Positions 16,661-25,600 of a stretch of DNA of 64,000 bases are shown here, piece after piece. The DNA is taken from assembly GCA_002483285.1 (NCBI GenBank), contig DLHP01000041.1, positions 62,001 to 126,000 on the forward strand. Direction: 5' to 3'. The translations under genes were made by a program, and so were the position numbers. Below the pieces are notes generated by a model. That model did no database searches, was not told the DNA's origin, and saw nothing but the letters and a program-made list of their open reading frames with translations. This DNA comes from Flavobacterium sp. UBA7665 (lineage in GTDB: Bacteria; Bacteroidota; Bacteroidia; Flavobacteriales; Flavobacteriaceae). Positions within the stretch are counted from its first letter, which is position 1, and each line of letters opens with the position of its first letter.

Positions 16661-17296
16661 ATGAAAACTTTTACTTGCCTTATCATTTTACTTTGTGTTC
16701 CTGCCAAAGCGATTGCACTTAGCATCCAAAAGTTGGCTTTGAGCCCAATTTCCCCGCATTCCATTAACGTCAGCATCAACACCGAAGCGGTCGAACTGTA
16801 TTATTTTCAATCCTGGCAATATGTCGTGGATGATCACACGATCACAATCGAAGCCTTCTATGTCTCGGGTTTCGGATCCACAATCGAGTATCTCAACAAC
16901 AATTTCCAACTTCCCATCGATGCCGATTTGGCCGGAACCTACGACCTGACCGTCAAGATTTATTACACGAACCAACTCGACGCCTATCTGCAGCCCGAGC
17001 AGCAGGATGAAATGCAAGTTGTTTTTCAAACGCCGCTAAAACCAATAACTTTTTTGGCCCAACAAGAATTGATTTCCAAAACTGCAGTGATTCTTTACCC
17101 CAATCCTACCGACGGCAACCTGCACATCATAGGCGCTATCGACAGCTTGAAAGTACTTGACAGCCAGGGCCGGCAGGTAATGCAGTTAAGACATTTTTAC
17201 GATCATATCGATCTTTCGGGCCTCGCCAACGGTATTTATTTTGTTGAGATTCGGCAGCACCAGTCTAGTCGGGTTGACAGGGTCATAAAGCGCTGA
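16661..17296 (+). CDS. Secreted protein with type IX secretion (type A) sorting domain
   Basis: This 211-aa protein has an N-terminal signal peptide of about 19 residues. An uncharacterised beta-rich region of about 115 residues follows. The C-terminal 65-70 residues form a T9SS type A sorting domain: AVILYPNPTDGNLHI, then LKVLDSQGRQVM, IDLSGLANGIYFVEI and a basic end RVDRVIKR. Such domains send cargo through the T9SS to the cell surface or medium. The window also encodes PorZ. The cargo domain itself is not recognised. It has its own short upstream region after the terminator. Confidence 0.85.
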   Translation: MKTFTCLIILLCVPAKAIALSIQKLALSPISPHSINVSINTEAVELYYFQSWQYVVDDHTITIEAFYVSGFGSTIEYLNNNFQLPIDADLAGTYDLTVKIYYTNQLDAYLQPEQQDEMQVVFQTPLKPITFLAQQELISKTAVILYPNPTDGNLHIIGAIDSLKVLDSQGRQVMQLRHFYDHIDLSGLANGIYFVEIRQHQSSRVDRVIKR

Positions 17297-17426
17297 TTGA
17301 AATCTCAAGAAATCCCAAAAAAAGTTAGGAATGTGTTCCAAAACGCGCCAAAAGGCGCAAATCTGCCTATCGGTGTAAGGGCAAGCCGTTAAGTTTGCTG
17401 TCAAATCACCTTTTAAAACAAAGATT

Positions 17427-18062
17427 ATGAAAAACAGAAACACTTTTAGGGCAGCGGCGTTTTTTGGCGTTTTGGCGGCAGGATTATTATTTTCGGGTTG
17501 CGGTGGCGATGACGACACGCCGCAGGTGCAGCCCATTGCTGTATTCAGTGGCTCGCATCAAAGTATTGAGAACTATGTGACGCCTGAGTTGCTGGAGACC
17601 ATGGAGGGCTTGGGCCTTAAGATCAATGAAGGCAGTACGCCGTCGGCCATCAGCGGGGAGTTCCTCGACGCGCCCAACATTTTGCAGGCAAGCAATATTG
17701 AGGGCAGCGTGCCGGGCAGCGTGTTTGCCAACACTTATTTTAAGTTCGAGCGCCAGAACTTATTGACGAACACCATCGACATCTCGTACCGCACGCCGGG
17801 CAATACCGAAACCTCGAGTGGGATTGGGACGGTAATTTCAGGGCATGACGATTATTTCTCGGTGATCGCCAAACAGAAAACAGTACACGCCAGCGGTACC
17901 GCCGACGGTGTAATCATCGTATCGGGAAGGCTTACCGACGCGGGGATAGAAGATTTCCAGTTTGCTATTTTCATGCTCGACAACCATGGCGACGCTTCTT
18001 TCATCGCCAACAACAAGGGTAGGCTTTTTCACGACCAGGACAACGTGGCTGTAAAACAGTAA
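17427..18062 (+). CDS. Lipoprotein of unknown function
   Basis: This 211-aa protein has a signal peptide ending in the lipobox FSGC, with Cys25 as the lipid site. The next residues, GGDDD, are the acidic type linked to surface export in Bacteroidetes. The mature region has no motif I recognise. It contains repeated beta-type segments (SVFANTYFKFERQNLL, NTIDISYRTPGN, DGVIIVSGRLTDAGI). The gene stands alone, with a terminator directly after it. Confidence 0.75.
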   Translation: MKNRNTFRAAAFFGVLAAGLLFSGCGGDDDTPQVQPIAVFSGSHQSIENYVTPELLETMEGLGLKINEGSTPSAISGEFLDAPNILQASNIEGSVPGSVFANTYFKFERQNLLTNTIDISYRTPGNTETSSGIGTVISGHDDYFSVIAKQKTVHASGTADGVIIVSGRLTDAGIEDFQFAIFMLDNHGDASFIANNKGRLFHDQDNVAVKQ

Positions 18063-18070
18063 ATGTAACG

Positions 18071-18097
18071 GCCTCTTTCTAAGGGGCCTTTTTTTGT
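18071..18097 (+). terminator. Terminator after the lipoprotein gene
   Basis: A GGCCTCT / AGGGGCC hairpin with one T-G pair is followed by seven T. Confidence 0.75.
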
Positions 18098-18129
18098 TTT
18101 AGGCCGGGCAAAAATTAATGCCCGCTTCA

Positions 18130-18162
18130 TTTGCATTTAAGAGATTTGTTGCAGTAAATTTG
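18130..18162 (+). promoter_or_regulatory. Bacteroidetes-type promoter (-33 TTTG, -7 TAAATTTG)
   Basis: TTTG at 18130-18133 and TAAATTTG at 18155-18162 are separated by 21 bases, a good match to the phylum consensus. The start codon at 18195 lies 32 bases downstream. Confidence 0.65.
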
Positions 18163-18194
18163 AAAACACTGTTCACCTTACAAAATCTCTACAA

Positions 18195-18731
18195 ATGAAA
18201 AAGACATTCTTATGGGCAATCTTGTTGGCTTGCACCACGCTTTTTGCCCAAACCACCAAGACAAAAATAGCGCACAGCAATAAAAAGCCCAAAGCATCCA
18301 AAACAGCTGCGGCCAAGCCGGCACCAACCGCAACGGCCTACCAGCCGCCGGTTGAGGTACAGGGCACTTTTGAAAGCGAATTCCCAAACACCAAAGCAAC
18401 CTGGCGCAAGGATTTTGGCGGGGAAGACAAGGATGAACCGCGTTTCGTGGCCGATTTTACCATGCAGGGCAATAAAGTCGCCGCCTACTACGATAAGAAT
18501 GGCGTCCAGAAAGTGCTCATGCGTGCAACCCCGGTGGCACAGCTCCCGGCTGCGGTGACCAAATACCTCAAGACGAACTACCCGACGTTTACAATTATAG
18601 CAGCCGCCAAGGTCAAGAACGAGAACAAGACCTATACTTTTGAGGTCGGCCTCACAGACAAGTCGGTTTTTTACGACGCGGTATTCGATACCGAAGGCAA
18701 CTTCCTGGTCATCAAAAAAAAGGATAAGTAA
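18195..18731 (+). CDS. PepSY-like periplasmic protein
   Basis: This 178-aa protein has a signal peptide (MKKTFLWAILLACTTLFA, cut before QTTK). A basic, Ala/Pro-rich linker follows (about residues 20-52). A C-terminal domain of about 120 residues resembles the PepSY-like (BLIP-type) proteins of Bacteroidetes: FESEFPNTKATWRKD, then LPAAVTKYLKTNYPTFTIIAA and a final FDTEGNFLVIKK. These proteins are periplasmic and have no proven common function. It is a single gene with a good promoter. Confidence 0.75.
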   Translation: MKKTFLWAILLACTTLFAQTTKTKIAHSNKKPKASKTAAAKPAPTATAYQPPVEVQGTFESEFPNTKATWRKDFGGEDKDEPRFVADFTMQGNKVAAYYDKNGVQKVLMRATPVAQLPAAVTKYLKTNYPTFTIIAAAKVKNENKTYTFEVGLTDKSVFYDAVFDTEGNFLVIKKKDK

Positions 18732-18783
18732 CAGCAAATCAATTGCTTTTCAGCCTAAGGGCAGCTAGCGGTAACAAGCGGGT

Positions 18784-19932
18784 TTAAACTTGTTCGCTAC
18801 GGTCGTATTTCATCTTCCTCAAAATCCGCATCGCTTCCTTAAAATTCAGATACACGATAGGAAAGGGCTTGAGCAGCGGTTTGGCATCGGCTAGTTTTTG
18901 CTTGGCGTCGTCAAAACCGTTGAGGTAACAAATCATGAAGGTCGAGGGCAGGTTGTGCAAATCTCTTTGCTCCCTCTCAGTCAACGACAGTCCTTTTTGC
19001 AGTTTATCGACAAGCGCGAGGTTTGAATTGTAAATATGGAACAGCATCTTGCGGTTGAATTCGGGCGGCTCAAACAGCATCTCGCGATCAATCTTGTAGT
19101 AGCCATTGTCGTAGAAACGGATGGTCTGTTGCTCGAGCGGATAATAACTCGTCTTGTCGTTGAGCCCAAGCGGCACGTATTCGAGTATCGTAAAACTGTC
19201 GTCGTCAAAGGTGATGGTCACGTCGTCCTGCGCCGAATAAAACAACTTGATCTGCTCGTTGATCAGCGAAATATCCACGCGTGAAAGGAACGTCTTGTCG
19301 CGCACCTTGCGTTGGATGCCCGCCCAACAAATCACAAACAACTCCTTAAAAACCTTGTATTTGGGCGACATGTCCTTGTGGCCGATGTTCATGAAATCGA
19401 TCACGCCGTCGAGTGTGTAGGCGATGCTGTTGCGCGAGTTGTTCTCGATCCCGATGACCGTTTCGGTGTTCTGGTAATTTTTCTCGAATGGCCCGTCAAG
19501 CGGAATGGAGTTGCTGCCGATGCGCACAAAAACCGTGTTGGCCAAAATGGTGTGGATGCCTTTCTTGAACGATGAGGTCTTGCTTTTAGGCTTGATCGTC
19601 ACAAGGCCAACGACCTTTTCCTTGGGCAAATTCGGGAACGGCACATTCTCATACTGTATTTTGGGCGGATTCTCGAGGAACGCGTTCACGAGGTTCTGGA
19701 TGCGGCTGTCGTCAAAGAAATCATCACCCACAATCTCGTTGTCGTGGTCTTCAATCCCAACGACGATGTACGAATTGTTCGTCGGATTAGAGTTCGAGAG
19801 CGCGCAGATGTGCTTGAGGAACTTGGCCTTTCCCTCGCGCGAATGCAGGTTCAATTGGCGCTTCTTGTCATAAAAGCTGCTCTCATCATTGTGAGCAAGC
19901 AGGTTTTTGATAAGGAGCCTTTTATTAATCAT
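18784..19932 (-). CDS. AlbA_2 (Schlafen-type) domain protein
   Basis: This 382-aa protein has an N-terminal AlbA_2-like domain at about residues 10-150: NDESSFYDKKRQL, KFLKHICALSNS and SYIVVGIEDHDNEIVGDD are the typical E-x-K/H-x-x-A-x-x-N and G-V-x-D elements. AlbA_2 domains bind nucleic acids or nucleotides and are often found in regulators or defence proteins. The remaining 230 residues show no motif I know. No helix-turn-helix is evident. It is cytoplasmic by sequence. Its role here is unknown. Confidence 0.75.
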   Translation of the reverse strand: MINKRLLIKNLLAHNDESSFYDKKRQLNLHSREGKAKFLKHICALSNSNPTNNSYIVVGIEDHDNEIVGDDFFDDSRIQNLVNAFLENPPKIQYENVPFPNLPKEKVVGLVTIKPKSKTSSFKKGIHTILANTVFVRIGSNSIPLDGPFEKNYQNTETVIGIENNSRNSIAYTLDGVIDFMNIGHKDMSPKYKVFKELFVICWAGIQRKVRDKTFLSRVDISLINEQIKLFYSAQDDVTITFDDDSFTILEYVPLGLNDKTSYYPLEQQTIRFYDNGYYKIDREMLFEPPEFNRKMLFHIYNSNLALVDKLQKGLSLTEREQRDLHNLPSTFMICYLNGFDDAKQKLADAKPLLKPFPIVYLNFKEAMRILRKMKYDRSEQV

Positions 19933-19970
19933 TGGTTAAGGAGCTGAGGTTTTCCAATTTACGGTTGAAA

Positions 19971-20840
19971 TTATGGAACTTTTTCTCCCATAGATTCGCT
20001 CCAGATGGCAAACCAATCTTCCTTGTCAAGCGTCAGTTCAACGGCTTTCATGAGAGCTTGGATGCGCGCCACATTTACCGTTCCGGCAATCGGGATGACT
20101 TTCGCCGGATGCCGCAAAATCCACGACAGCAAAATGGTATCGGCTCCGAGATGGTATTTAGCTACGAGCTTGGCGAGCAACATCTTGAGGCGACGCGTCT
20201 GTTCGATGTCTTCCCTGAAAACCGTCCCGAGCGGATTCCAGGACATCGGGCGGATGTTATGGAGTTGCATATAATCAAAGCTGCCGTCGAGCATCGGCTC
20301 AAAATGCGTGGCCGAAAATTGTACCTGGTTGTAACTGACGTCAATTTTCTGGCGGATGAGTTCGGTTTGTGAAGCCGTAAAATTCGACAGGCCAAAATCG
20401 ATGATTTTCCCTTCGGATTGCAATCGGGTGACCGCTTCGGCGATCTCGTCGGCCTGCATCAGAGGGCTCGGGCGATGCAACAGCAACACGTCGAGGTAAT
20501 CGGTCTGTAAATTCCGTAGCGAGTTTTCTACCGACCAGATAATGTAATCTTTCGAATATTCATAATGCTTAACCTTGTTGTCGCGGCCTTGGGTGTGTTG
20601 GATGCCGCATTTAGAAATCAACTGCATTTTCTCACGTGCGATGTTGCTCGCCGCAAATGCTTTCCCAAATTCGGCCTCGGTCGTATACGAACCGTAAATA
20701 TCGGCATGGTCAAAAGTCGTGATGCTGTTTTCAATGCACAGCTGGATCATGTTTTCCATCTCCTTTGTCGTGAGTTTTTTGTCCCACAAACCCCAGTTCA
20801 TCGTGCCGGCAATTATCGGCGATAATTTTGTTTTTGTCAT
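19971..20840 (-). CDS. Aldo/keto reductase (YdhF-like)
   Basis: This 289-aa cytoplasmic oxidoreductase has the AKR barrel with catalytic Asp/Tyr in FDHADIYGSY (about 40-49), Lys in ISKCGI and His in LLLHRPSP. The C-terminal NADPH-binding text is typical (IPIAGTVNVARIQALMKA). Overall it resembles E. coli YdhF. The substrate is unknown. A minus-strand promoter with a TTG -33 and a TATATTTG -7 box is visible upstream. Confidence 0.9.
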   Translation of the reverse strand: MTKTKLSPIIAGTMNWGLWDKKLTTKEMENMIQLCIENSITTFDHADIYGSYTTEAEFGKAFAASNIAREKMQLISKCGIQHTQGRDNKVKHYEYSKDYIIWSVENSLRNLQTDYLDVLLLHRPSPLMQADEIAEAVTRLQSEGKIIDFGLSNFTASQTELIRQKIDVSYNQVQFSATHFEPMLDGSFDYMQLHNIRPMSWNPLGTVFREDIEQTRRLKMLLAKLVAKYHLGADTILLSWILRHPAKVIPIAGTVNVARIQALMKAVELTLDKEDWFAIWSESMGEKVP

Positions 20841-20889
20841 GTTGGTGTAACTTTTATTTTAAGGCGTTTACCCGTCGCGAACAGCCAAT

Positions 20890-20921
20890 CAAATATACTT
20901 CTTAAAAATATAAAAAGGCAA
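20890..20921 (-). promoter_or_regulatory. Promoter of the aldo/keto reductase gene
   Basis: The minus strand reads TTG (20919-20921), 21 bases, then TATATTTG (20890-20897), matching the Bacteroidetes consensus. It lies 50 bases before the start codon. Confidence 0.6.
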
Positions 20922-21041
20922 TCACAATTTGTCCTTAAAATTAGGGCTTTCGCAGAACTTTTAACCAATTTTTAACATCTTTCCTGTAAAAAAAAATTCA
21001 ATTTGCACCGTTAATTTTCACCAACAAAACTTACAGTAATA

Positions 21042-22046
21042 ATGGAAGAAACTACAGCCGCTCTCGACATCAGGGCGATTAATGAAAAGATTGAAAGAGA
21101 AAGCGCTTTTATCGATTTGCTCAGCCTCGAAATGAACAAGGTGATCGTCGGCCAAAAGCACATGATTGAAAGATTGTTAATCGGATTGTTGGGCCAAGGC
21201 CATATTCTTCTCGAAGGCGTGCCGGGACTCGCAAAAACCCTCGCCATCAACACGCTTTCGCAGGCCGTCCACGGTTCTTTCAGCCGCATCCAGTTCACCC
21301 CGGATTTATTGCCCGCCGATGTTGTCGGGACCATGATCTACAACATCAAAGCCAACGAATTCTCCATTAAAAAAGGCCCCATCTTCGCCAATTTCGTCCT
21401 TGCCGACGAGATCAACCGTGCGCCAGCCAAAGTACAATCGGCACTTTTAGAGGCAATGCAGGAAAAGCAGGTCACCATTGGCGACACCACGTTCAAGTTA
21501 GACAAACCGTTTTTGGTCATGGCCACGATGAATCCGATCGAGCAGGAAGGAACCTATCCGTTGCCCGAAGCGCAAGTCGATCGTTTCATGCTCAAGACCG
21601 TCATCGATTATCCCAAGATGGACGAGGAGCGTTTCGTGATCCGTCAAAACCTCAAAGGCAGTTACGAAAAAGTAAATCCGGTCGTTTCTGTTGAACAGAT
21701 TATCCGTGCGCAGGAAGCCGTTCGTGAGGTTTACATGGACGAGAAAATCGAGAAATACATCCTCGATATCATCTTCGCGACGCGTTACCCCGAGAAATAC
21801 AAACTCGAGTACCTCAAACCGCTCATCGCATTCGGTTCGTCGCCCCGTGGCTCAATCAACCTGGCCAACGCCGCAAAGTGTTACGCGTTCATCAAACGCC
21901 GTGGATACGTAATTCCAGAAGACGTGCGTGCCGTGGTACACGATGTATTGCGCCACCGCATCGGCGTGACTTATGAAGCCGAAGCCGAAAACATCACCTC
22001 GGTAGACATCATCAACAAAATCGTAAACGAAGTAGAAGTTCCGTAA
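21042..22046 (+). CDS. MoxR-type AAA+ ATPase of the Bat operon
   Basis: This 334-aa cytoplasmic ATPase has Walker A EGVPGLAKT at about residues 65-73, Walker B FVLADEINRAP near 124, sensor text MATMNPIEQEGTYPLPEAQ and the arginine-finger region QVDRFMLK. This is the AAA_3/MoxR class, a chaperone-like ATPase that works with von Willebrand A proteins. It is the first gene of an eight-gene plus-strand cluster that continues through DUF58 and BatA-E. The region before it holds AT-rich DNA but no exact TAnnTTTG box that I could assign to it. Confidence 0.93.
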   Translation: MEETTAALDIRAINEKIERESAFIDLLSLEMNKVIVGQKHMIERLLIGLLGQGHILLEGVPGLAKTLAINTLSQAVHGSFSRIQFTPDLLPADVVGTMIYNIKANEFSIKKGPIFANFVLADEINRAPAKVQSALLEAMQEKQVTIGDTTFKLDKPFLVMATMNPIEQEGTYPLPEAQVDRFMLKTVIDYPKMDEERFVIRQNLKGSYEKVNPVVSVEQIIRAQEAVREVYMDEKIEKYILDIIFATRYPEKYKLEYLKPLIAFGSSPRGSINLANAAKCYAFIKRRGYVIPEDVRAVVHDVLRHRIGVTYEAEAENITSVDIINKIVNEVEVP

Positions 22047-22065
22047 CATCGGTATTTCCGGGCAG

Positions 22066-22103
22066 CAAGGCTGAACCTTGCACCCTGAACCCTGCACCCT
22101 CAA
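22066..22103. repeat. CCCTGCACC-type intergenic repeat (family 3)
   Basis: Near-tandem units CTTGCACCCTGAACCCTGCA lie between the MoxR stop and the DUF58 start at 22105. The same units occur before the recO start at 50404. Confidence 0.65.
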
Positions 22104-22104
22104 A

Positions 22105-22968
22105 ATGGAAACCAAAGACCTTCTCAAAAAAGTACGTAAAATAGAAATCAAAACCCGAAGATTGAGCGATCACATCTTTTCGGGCGAATACCACACATCG
22201 TTCAAGGGCCGTGGAATGACCTTTTCGGAGGTGCGTCCGTACCAATACGGCGACGACATCCGCAACATCGACTGGAACGTCACCGCGCGTTACAACGAGG
22301 CGCACGTCAAGGTTTTCGAGGAAGAGCGCGAACTCACGATGATGCTCATGGTAGATATTTCGGGATCGGAGCGTTTCGGGACCAAATGCCAGTTCAAGAA
22401 TGAGATCGTGACCGAGATCGCCGCCACGATGGCTTTTTCGGCGACACAGAACAATGACAAGATCGGACTCATTTTGTTTTCGGACCAGATCGAATTGTAC
22501 ATTCCGCCCAAGAAAGGCCGTTCGCACGTACTCAGGATCATCCGCGAACTCATCGAATTCAAACCGCAAAGCCACAAGACCGATATCGCACAAGCATTAA
22601 AGTTCCTGTCGGGCACGCAAAAGAAGAAAGCCATCGTGTTCATGATTTCGGATTTCATGGCCGAAGATTACGAGCAGACCTTGAAGATCGCTTCTAAAAA
22701 GCACGACATCACCGGCATCCGCGTCTATGACCCGCGCGAGGAAAAAATGCCAAACCTGGGAATGGTCTCGATGCTCGACGCCGAAACTGGCCAGACCCAA
22801 CTCATCAACACCGGCTCGAAATCGGTAAGGCTCAATTACGAGAAATACTACCATGATAAAGTGGCGTATTTCAAGGAAACCTTCAGCAAGTCGGGTTCGG
22901 GCGTGGTCAACACAAGGGTCGACGAAAGTTACGTGACCAAATTACTAGGCTATTTCAAATCAAGATAA
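22105..22968 (+). CDS. DUF58 domain protein of the Bat operon
   Basis: This 287-aa protein has the DUF58 signature GRGMTFSEVRPYQYGDD and RNIDWNVTAR (about residues 40-65). A von Willebrand A-like fold follows whose metal site is VDISGS (about residue 82). These proteins are partners of MoxR ATPases and may help mature or assemble the VWA membrane proteins BatA and BatB. The start at 22105 (METKDLL) is chosen over 22078 because the longer version would be read from the intergenic repeat. The gene ends five bases before the next one. Confidence 0.92.
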   Translation: METKDLLKKVRKIEIKTRRLSDHIFSGEYHTSFKGRGMTFSEVRPYQYGDDIRNIDWNVTARYNEAHVKVFEEERELTMMLMVDISGSERFGTKCQFKNEIVTEIAATMAFSATQNNDKIGLILFSDQIELYIPPKKGRSHVLRIIRELIEFKPQSHKTDIAQALKFLSGTQKKKAIVFMISDFMAEDYEQTLKIASKKHDITGIRVYDPREEKMPNLGMVSMLDAETGQTQLINTGSKSVRLNYEKYYHDKVAYFKETFSKSGSGVVNTRVDESYVTKLLGYFKSR

Positions 22969-22973
22969 GCGCA

Positions 22974-24599
22974 ATGAAAAACAGTTTCTATCTTTTCGCA
23001 TTCGCGCTACTTTCTACTGCGGTTCTCGCGCAGCAAAATCCCGTTACGACGAGCATTGACAAGAATAAAAATAAGATTGGCGCCGAATTTAAGGTGACCT
23101 ACAAAACTTCTGTGGATACGCTTTCTAAAGTCGTGTTCCCGAACCTCAGGAATTTCGGTGCGCTCGAAGTCATCCAATCCTATCCAATCGATACGGTCAA
23201 GGACGGCGGACGCTACGAGCTGACCAAACGTTACGGACTCACGCAATTCGACAGCGGAAAATACACCATTCCCGCCATCAAAATCCTGATTGGCAATAAA
23301 CCCGTTTTTACCGACAGCATTAAAGTCGAAGTTTCTCCTGTTGCCGTAGACACGCTCAAGCAGAAACTCTACGACATCAAACCCATCACCGAAGTACCTT
23401 CAAGCAAAAGCTGGATTTGGAAATTGCTGCTGGTTTTATTGGTTTTAGGCGCTATCGGTTACGGGATTTATTGGTGGATGAAAAAGCGTCAGACCAAAAA
23501 AATTGAGGAAGAACTCTACAAGACGCCGATTGAAAAAGCCACGAACTTACTGAATGTTCTAGAGAAAAAACAACTCTGGCAAAAAGGCGAAATCAAGGAA
23601 TATTATTCGGAATTGACCGACATTGCCAGGAACTACATCGAAGAAGCGATTGAAATCCCGGCGATGGAAAGCACAACGTCCGAACTTATCGAAGCGCTGC
23701 GCATTGCATCGATGAAAAAGAAAATGGCGCTGTCGCAGGAGACCATCGAGAACCTCGAAAAAGTGCTCAAACAAGCCGACCTTGTGAAATTCGCCAAATC
23801 CAAACCGATGGATTTCGAAATTACCGAAGACCGCAAAAAAATAGAACGCTCGATCATCACACTCGACAAAGCCATTCCAGAAGTCGTAGAATCCGAAGAA
23901 GATTTGCTGCTCAACGAAATGCAACGCCAGGAGCAACTCAAGATGCAACTGCGTAAAAAACGCAGGCAACGGATTTTGACCGCCGTCGGGTTCGTAATCG
24001 GTTCGATCATCGGGATTTTTGTGTTCCTGGTGATGACCAAAGGCTTCGATTACGTCAAAGATAACATCGTCGGCAGGCAAACCAAAGAACTGCTCGAAGG
24101 CGACTGGGTATTCAGCGAATACGGAAACCCTGCCGTGCGTATTGAAACCCCGCAGGTGCTCAAACGCGTCGACAATACCAAAACTTTTGGAAAGGAAACA
24201 CTCGGCATGTTCAAAGAATCGAGTTCATTTGTGTTTGGCAGTATGCAAGGCAGTTTTTACATCGCCGTAAGTACAGCCAAGCCCAAACAGGAAAATGAAT
24301 ATGACCTTGAGAAAGGCTTGCAGGGAACCGTGAATGGTTTTGGCGGACAAGACATTGCCATGCAACAGGCCGATTTCCAGACTAAGGAAGGGATAGAAGG
24401 AATCAAAGGTTTCGGAACCTTTGTGAAACTGGATCCGATTGCCAAGAAAAGTACGAAAATCTATTTCGACATCCTGATTTTCAAAGAAGCCAACGGTTTC
24501 CAGCAAATCATCATCCTGCATGAGGAAGGCGACAAATACGCCGAACAGATTACCGAGCGCATGCTCAATTCGGTCGAACTCCAAAAAGCCACGCCATGA
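22974..24599 (+). CDS. Bat-operon membrane protein with BatD-like N-terminal domain
   Basis: This 541-aa protein has a signal peptide of about 19 residues (ALLSTAVLA-QQ). A periplasmic Ig-like region of about 110 residues resembles BatD modules. A first membrane helix (WIWKLLLVLLVLGAIGYGIYWW) lies near residue 150, a charged helical cytoplasmic part at about 170-330, a second helix (TAVGFVIGSIIGIFVFLVMT) near 340, and a C-terminal domain of about 190 residues. The gene occupies the place between DUF58 and batA where Bat operons vary. Its stop overlaps the batA start (ATGA). Function is unknown, but the layout suggests a membrane scaffold for the Bat proteins. Confidence 0.8.
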   Translation: MKNSFYLFAFALLSTAVLAQQNPVTTSIDKNKNKIGAEFKVTYKTSVDTLSKVVFPNLRNFGALEVIQSYPIDTVKDGGRYELTKRYGLTQFDSGKYTIPAIKILIGNKPVFTDSIKVEVSPVAVDTLKQKLYDIKPITEVPSSKSWIWKLLLVLLVLGAIGYGIYWWMKKRQTKKIEEELYKTPIEKATNLLNVLEKKQLWQKGEIKEYYSELTDIARNYIEEAIEIPAMESTTSELIEALRIASMKKKMALSQETIENLEKVLKQADLVKFAKSKPMDFEITEDRKKIERSIITLDKAIPEVVESEEDLLLNEMQRQEQLKMQLRKKRRQRILTAVGFVIGSIIGIFVFLVMTKGFDYVKDNIVGRQTKELLEGDWVFSEYGNPAVRIETPQVLKRVDNTKTFGKETLGMFKESSSFVFGSMQGSFYIAVSTAKPKQENEYDLEKGLQGTVNGFGGQDIAMQQADFQTKEGIEGIKGFGTFVKLDPIAKKSTKIYFDILIFKEANGFQQIIILHEEGDKYAEQITERMLNSVELQKATP

Positions 24600-25600
24600 T
24601 GAAGGAAATCACATTTTTAAATCCGGGTTTCTTTTGGCTGTTCACGTTACTGCCAGTGGCGATTGCTTGGTACATTTGGAAACGCAAACAGCAAACGGCC
24701 ACGCTCAAAATCAGTTCGCTCAAGGGCTTCCAGGCGTCGGGCTCGATTCTGGCCAAACTGAAACCGTTATTGTTTGTGTTGCGATTGCTCGCACTCAGCG
24801 CGCTGATTGTGGCCATGGCGCGTCCAAGGACCGTAGACATCAGCAATGAGACCAAGACGACCAAAGGAATCGATATCGTTATGGCGGTTGACGTTTCGGG
24901 CAGTATGCTCGCCAAGGATTTAAAGCCCAACCGTATGGAAGCGCTCAAACGCGTCGCTTCGGATTTTGTCAAGGAACGTCCAAACGATAGGATTGGGCTC
25001 GTGGTTTATGCCGCCGAAGCCTACACCAAATGCCCGGTGACGAGTGATAAGGCCGTTGTTTTGGACGCCATCAATTCGATCAAATACGACAATGTTTTAC
25101 AGGACGGAACCGCGATTGGCATGGGATTGACCACAGCAGTAAACCGACTCAAAGACAGCAAAGCGAAAAGCAAAGTCATTATTTTGCTCACCGATGGTGT
25201 GAACAACGCTGGATTCATCGAACCCGAAACCGCTTCGGATATCGCCCAGCAGTATGGCATCAAAGTTTACACAATCGGCATCGGGACCAACGGCATGGCC
25301 GAATTCCCTTACGCGATTGCGCCCAACGGACAATTCCTGTTTAGGATGATGCAGGTAGAAATCGACCAGGAACTCATGAAAAGCATCGCACGAAAAACCG
25401 GCGGGAAATATTTCCGCGCGACTGGAAACCAAAAACTCGCCGAGATTTACAAGGCAATCAACAAACTCGAAACCACCGAAATCGAAGAGCTCAGGTTCTA
25501 CGACTACGACGAAAAATACCGGCCGTTGGTCTTACTCGCAGGCATCTTGCTGCTCATTGAAATTGCACTCCGAAACACACTTTTCAGAAGTTTTATATAA
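24596..25600 (+). CDS. batA: BatA, von Willebrand factor A membrane protein
   Basis: This 334-aa protein has two N-terminal membrane segments (FLNPGFFWLFTLLPVAIAWY and LLFVLRLLALSALIVAMARP). A VWA domain with a complete MIDAS motif follows (DVSGSML near residue 100, later LLTDGVNN), and a C-terminal membrane helix (LVLLAGILLLIEIALR). Bat proteins were first described in Bacteroides as aerotolerance-associated. A second Met codon follows directly (MMKE), so the start could be 24599. It overlaps the preceding and following genes by a few bases, which indicates translational coupling. Confidence 0.93.
   Translation: MMKEITFLNPGFFWLFTLLPVAIAWYIWKRKQQTATLKISSLKGFQASGSILAKLKPLLFVLRLLALSALIVAMARPRTVDISNETKTTKGIDIVMAVDVSGSMLAKDLKPNRMEALKRVASDFVKERPNDRIGLVVYAAEAYTKCPVTSDKAVVLDAINSIKYDNVLQDGTAIGMGLTTAVNRLKDSKAKSKVIILLTDGVNNAGFIEPETASDIAQQYGIKVYTIGIGTNGMAEFPYAIAPNGQFLFRMMQVEIDQELMKSIARKTGGKYFRATGNQKLAEIYKAINKLETTEIEELRFYDYDEKYRPLVLLAGILLLIEIALRNTLFRSFI

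Noticed and set aside
17297..17426. GCGCC/GGCGC hairpin near 17343 as a terminator
   Set aside because: The stem is only five bases and there is no T tract after it.
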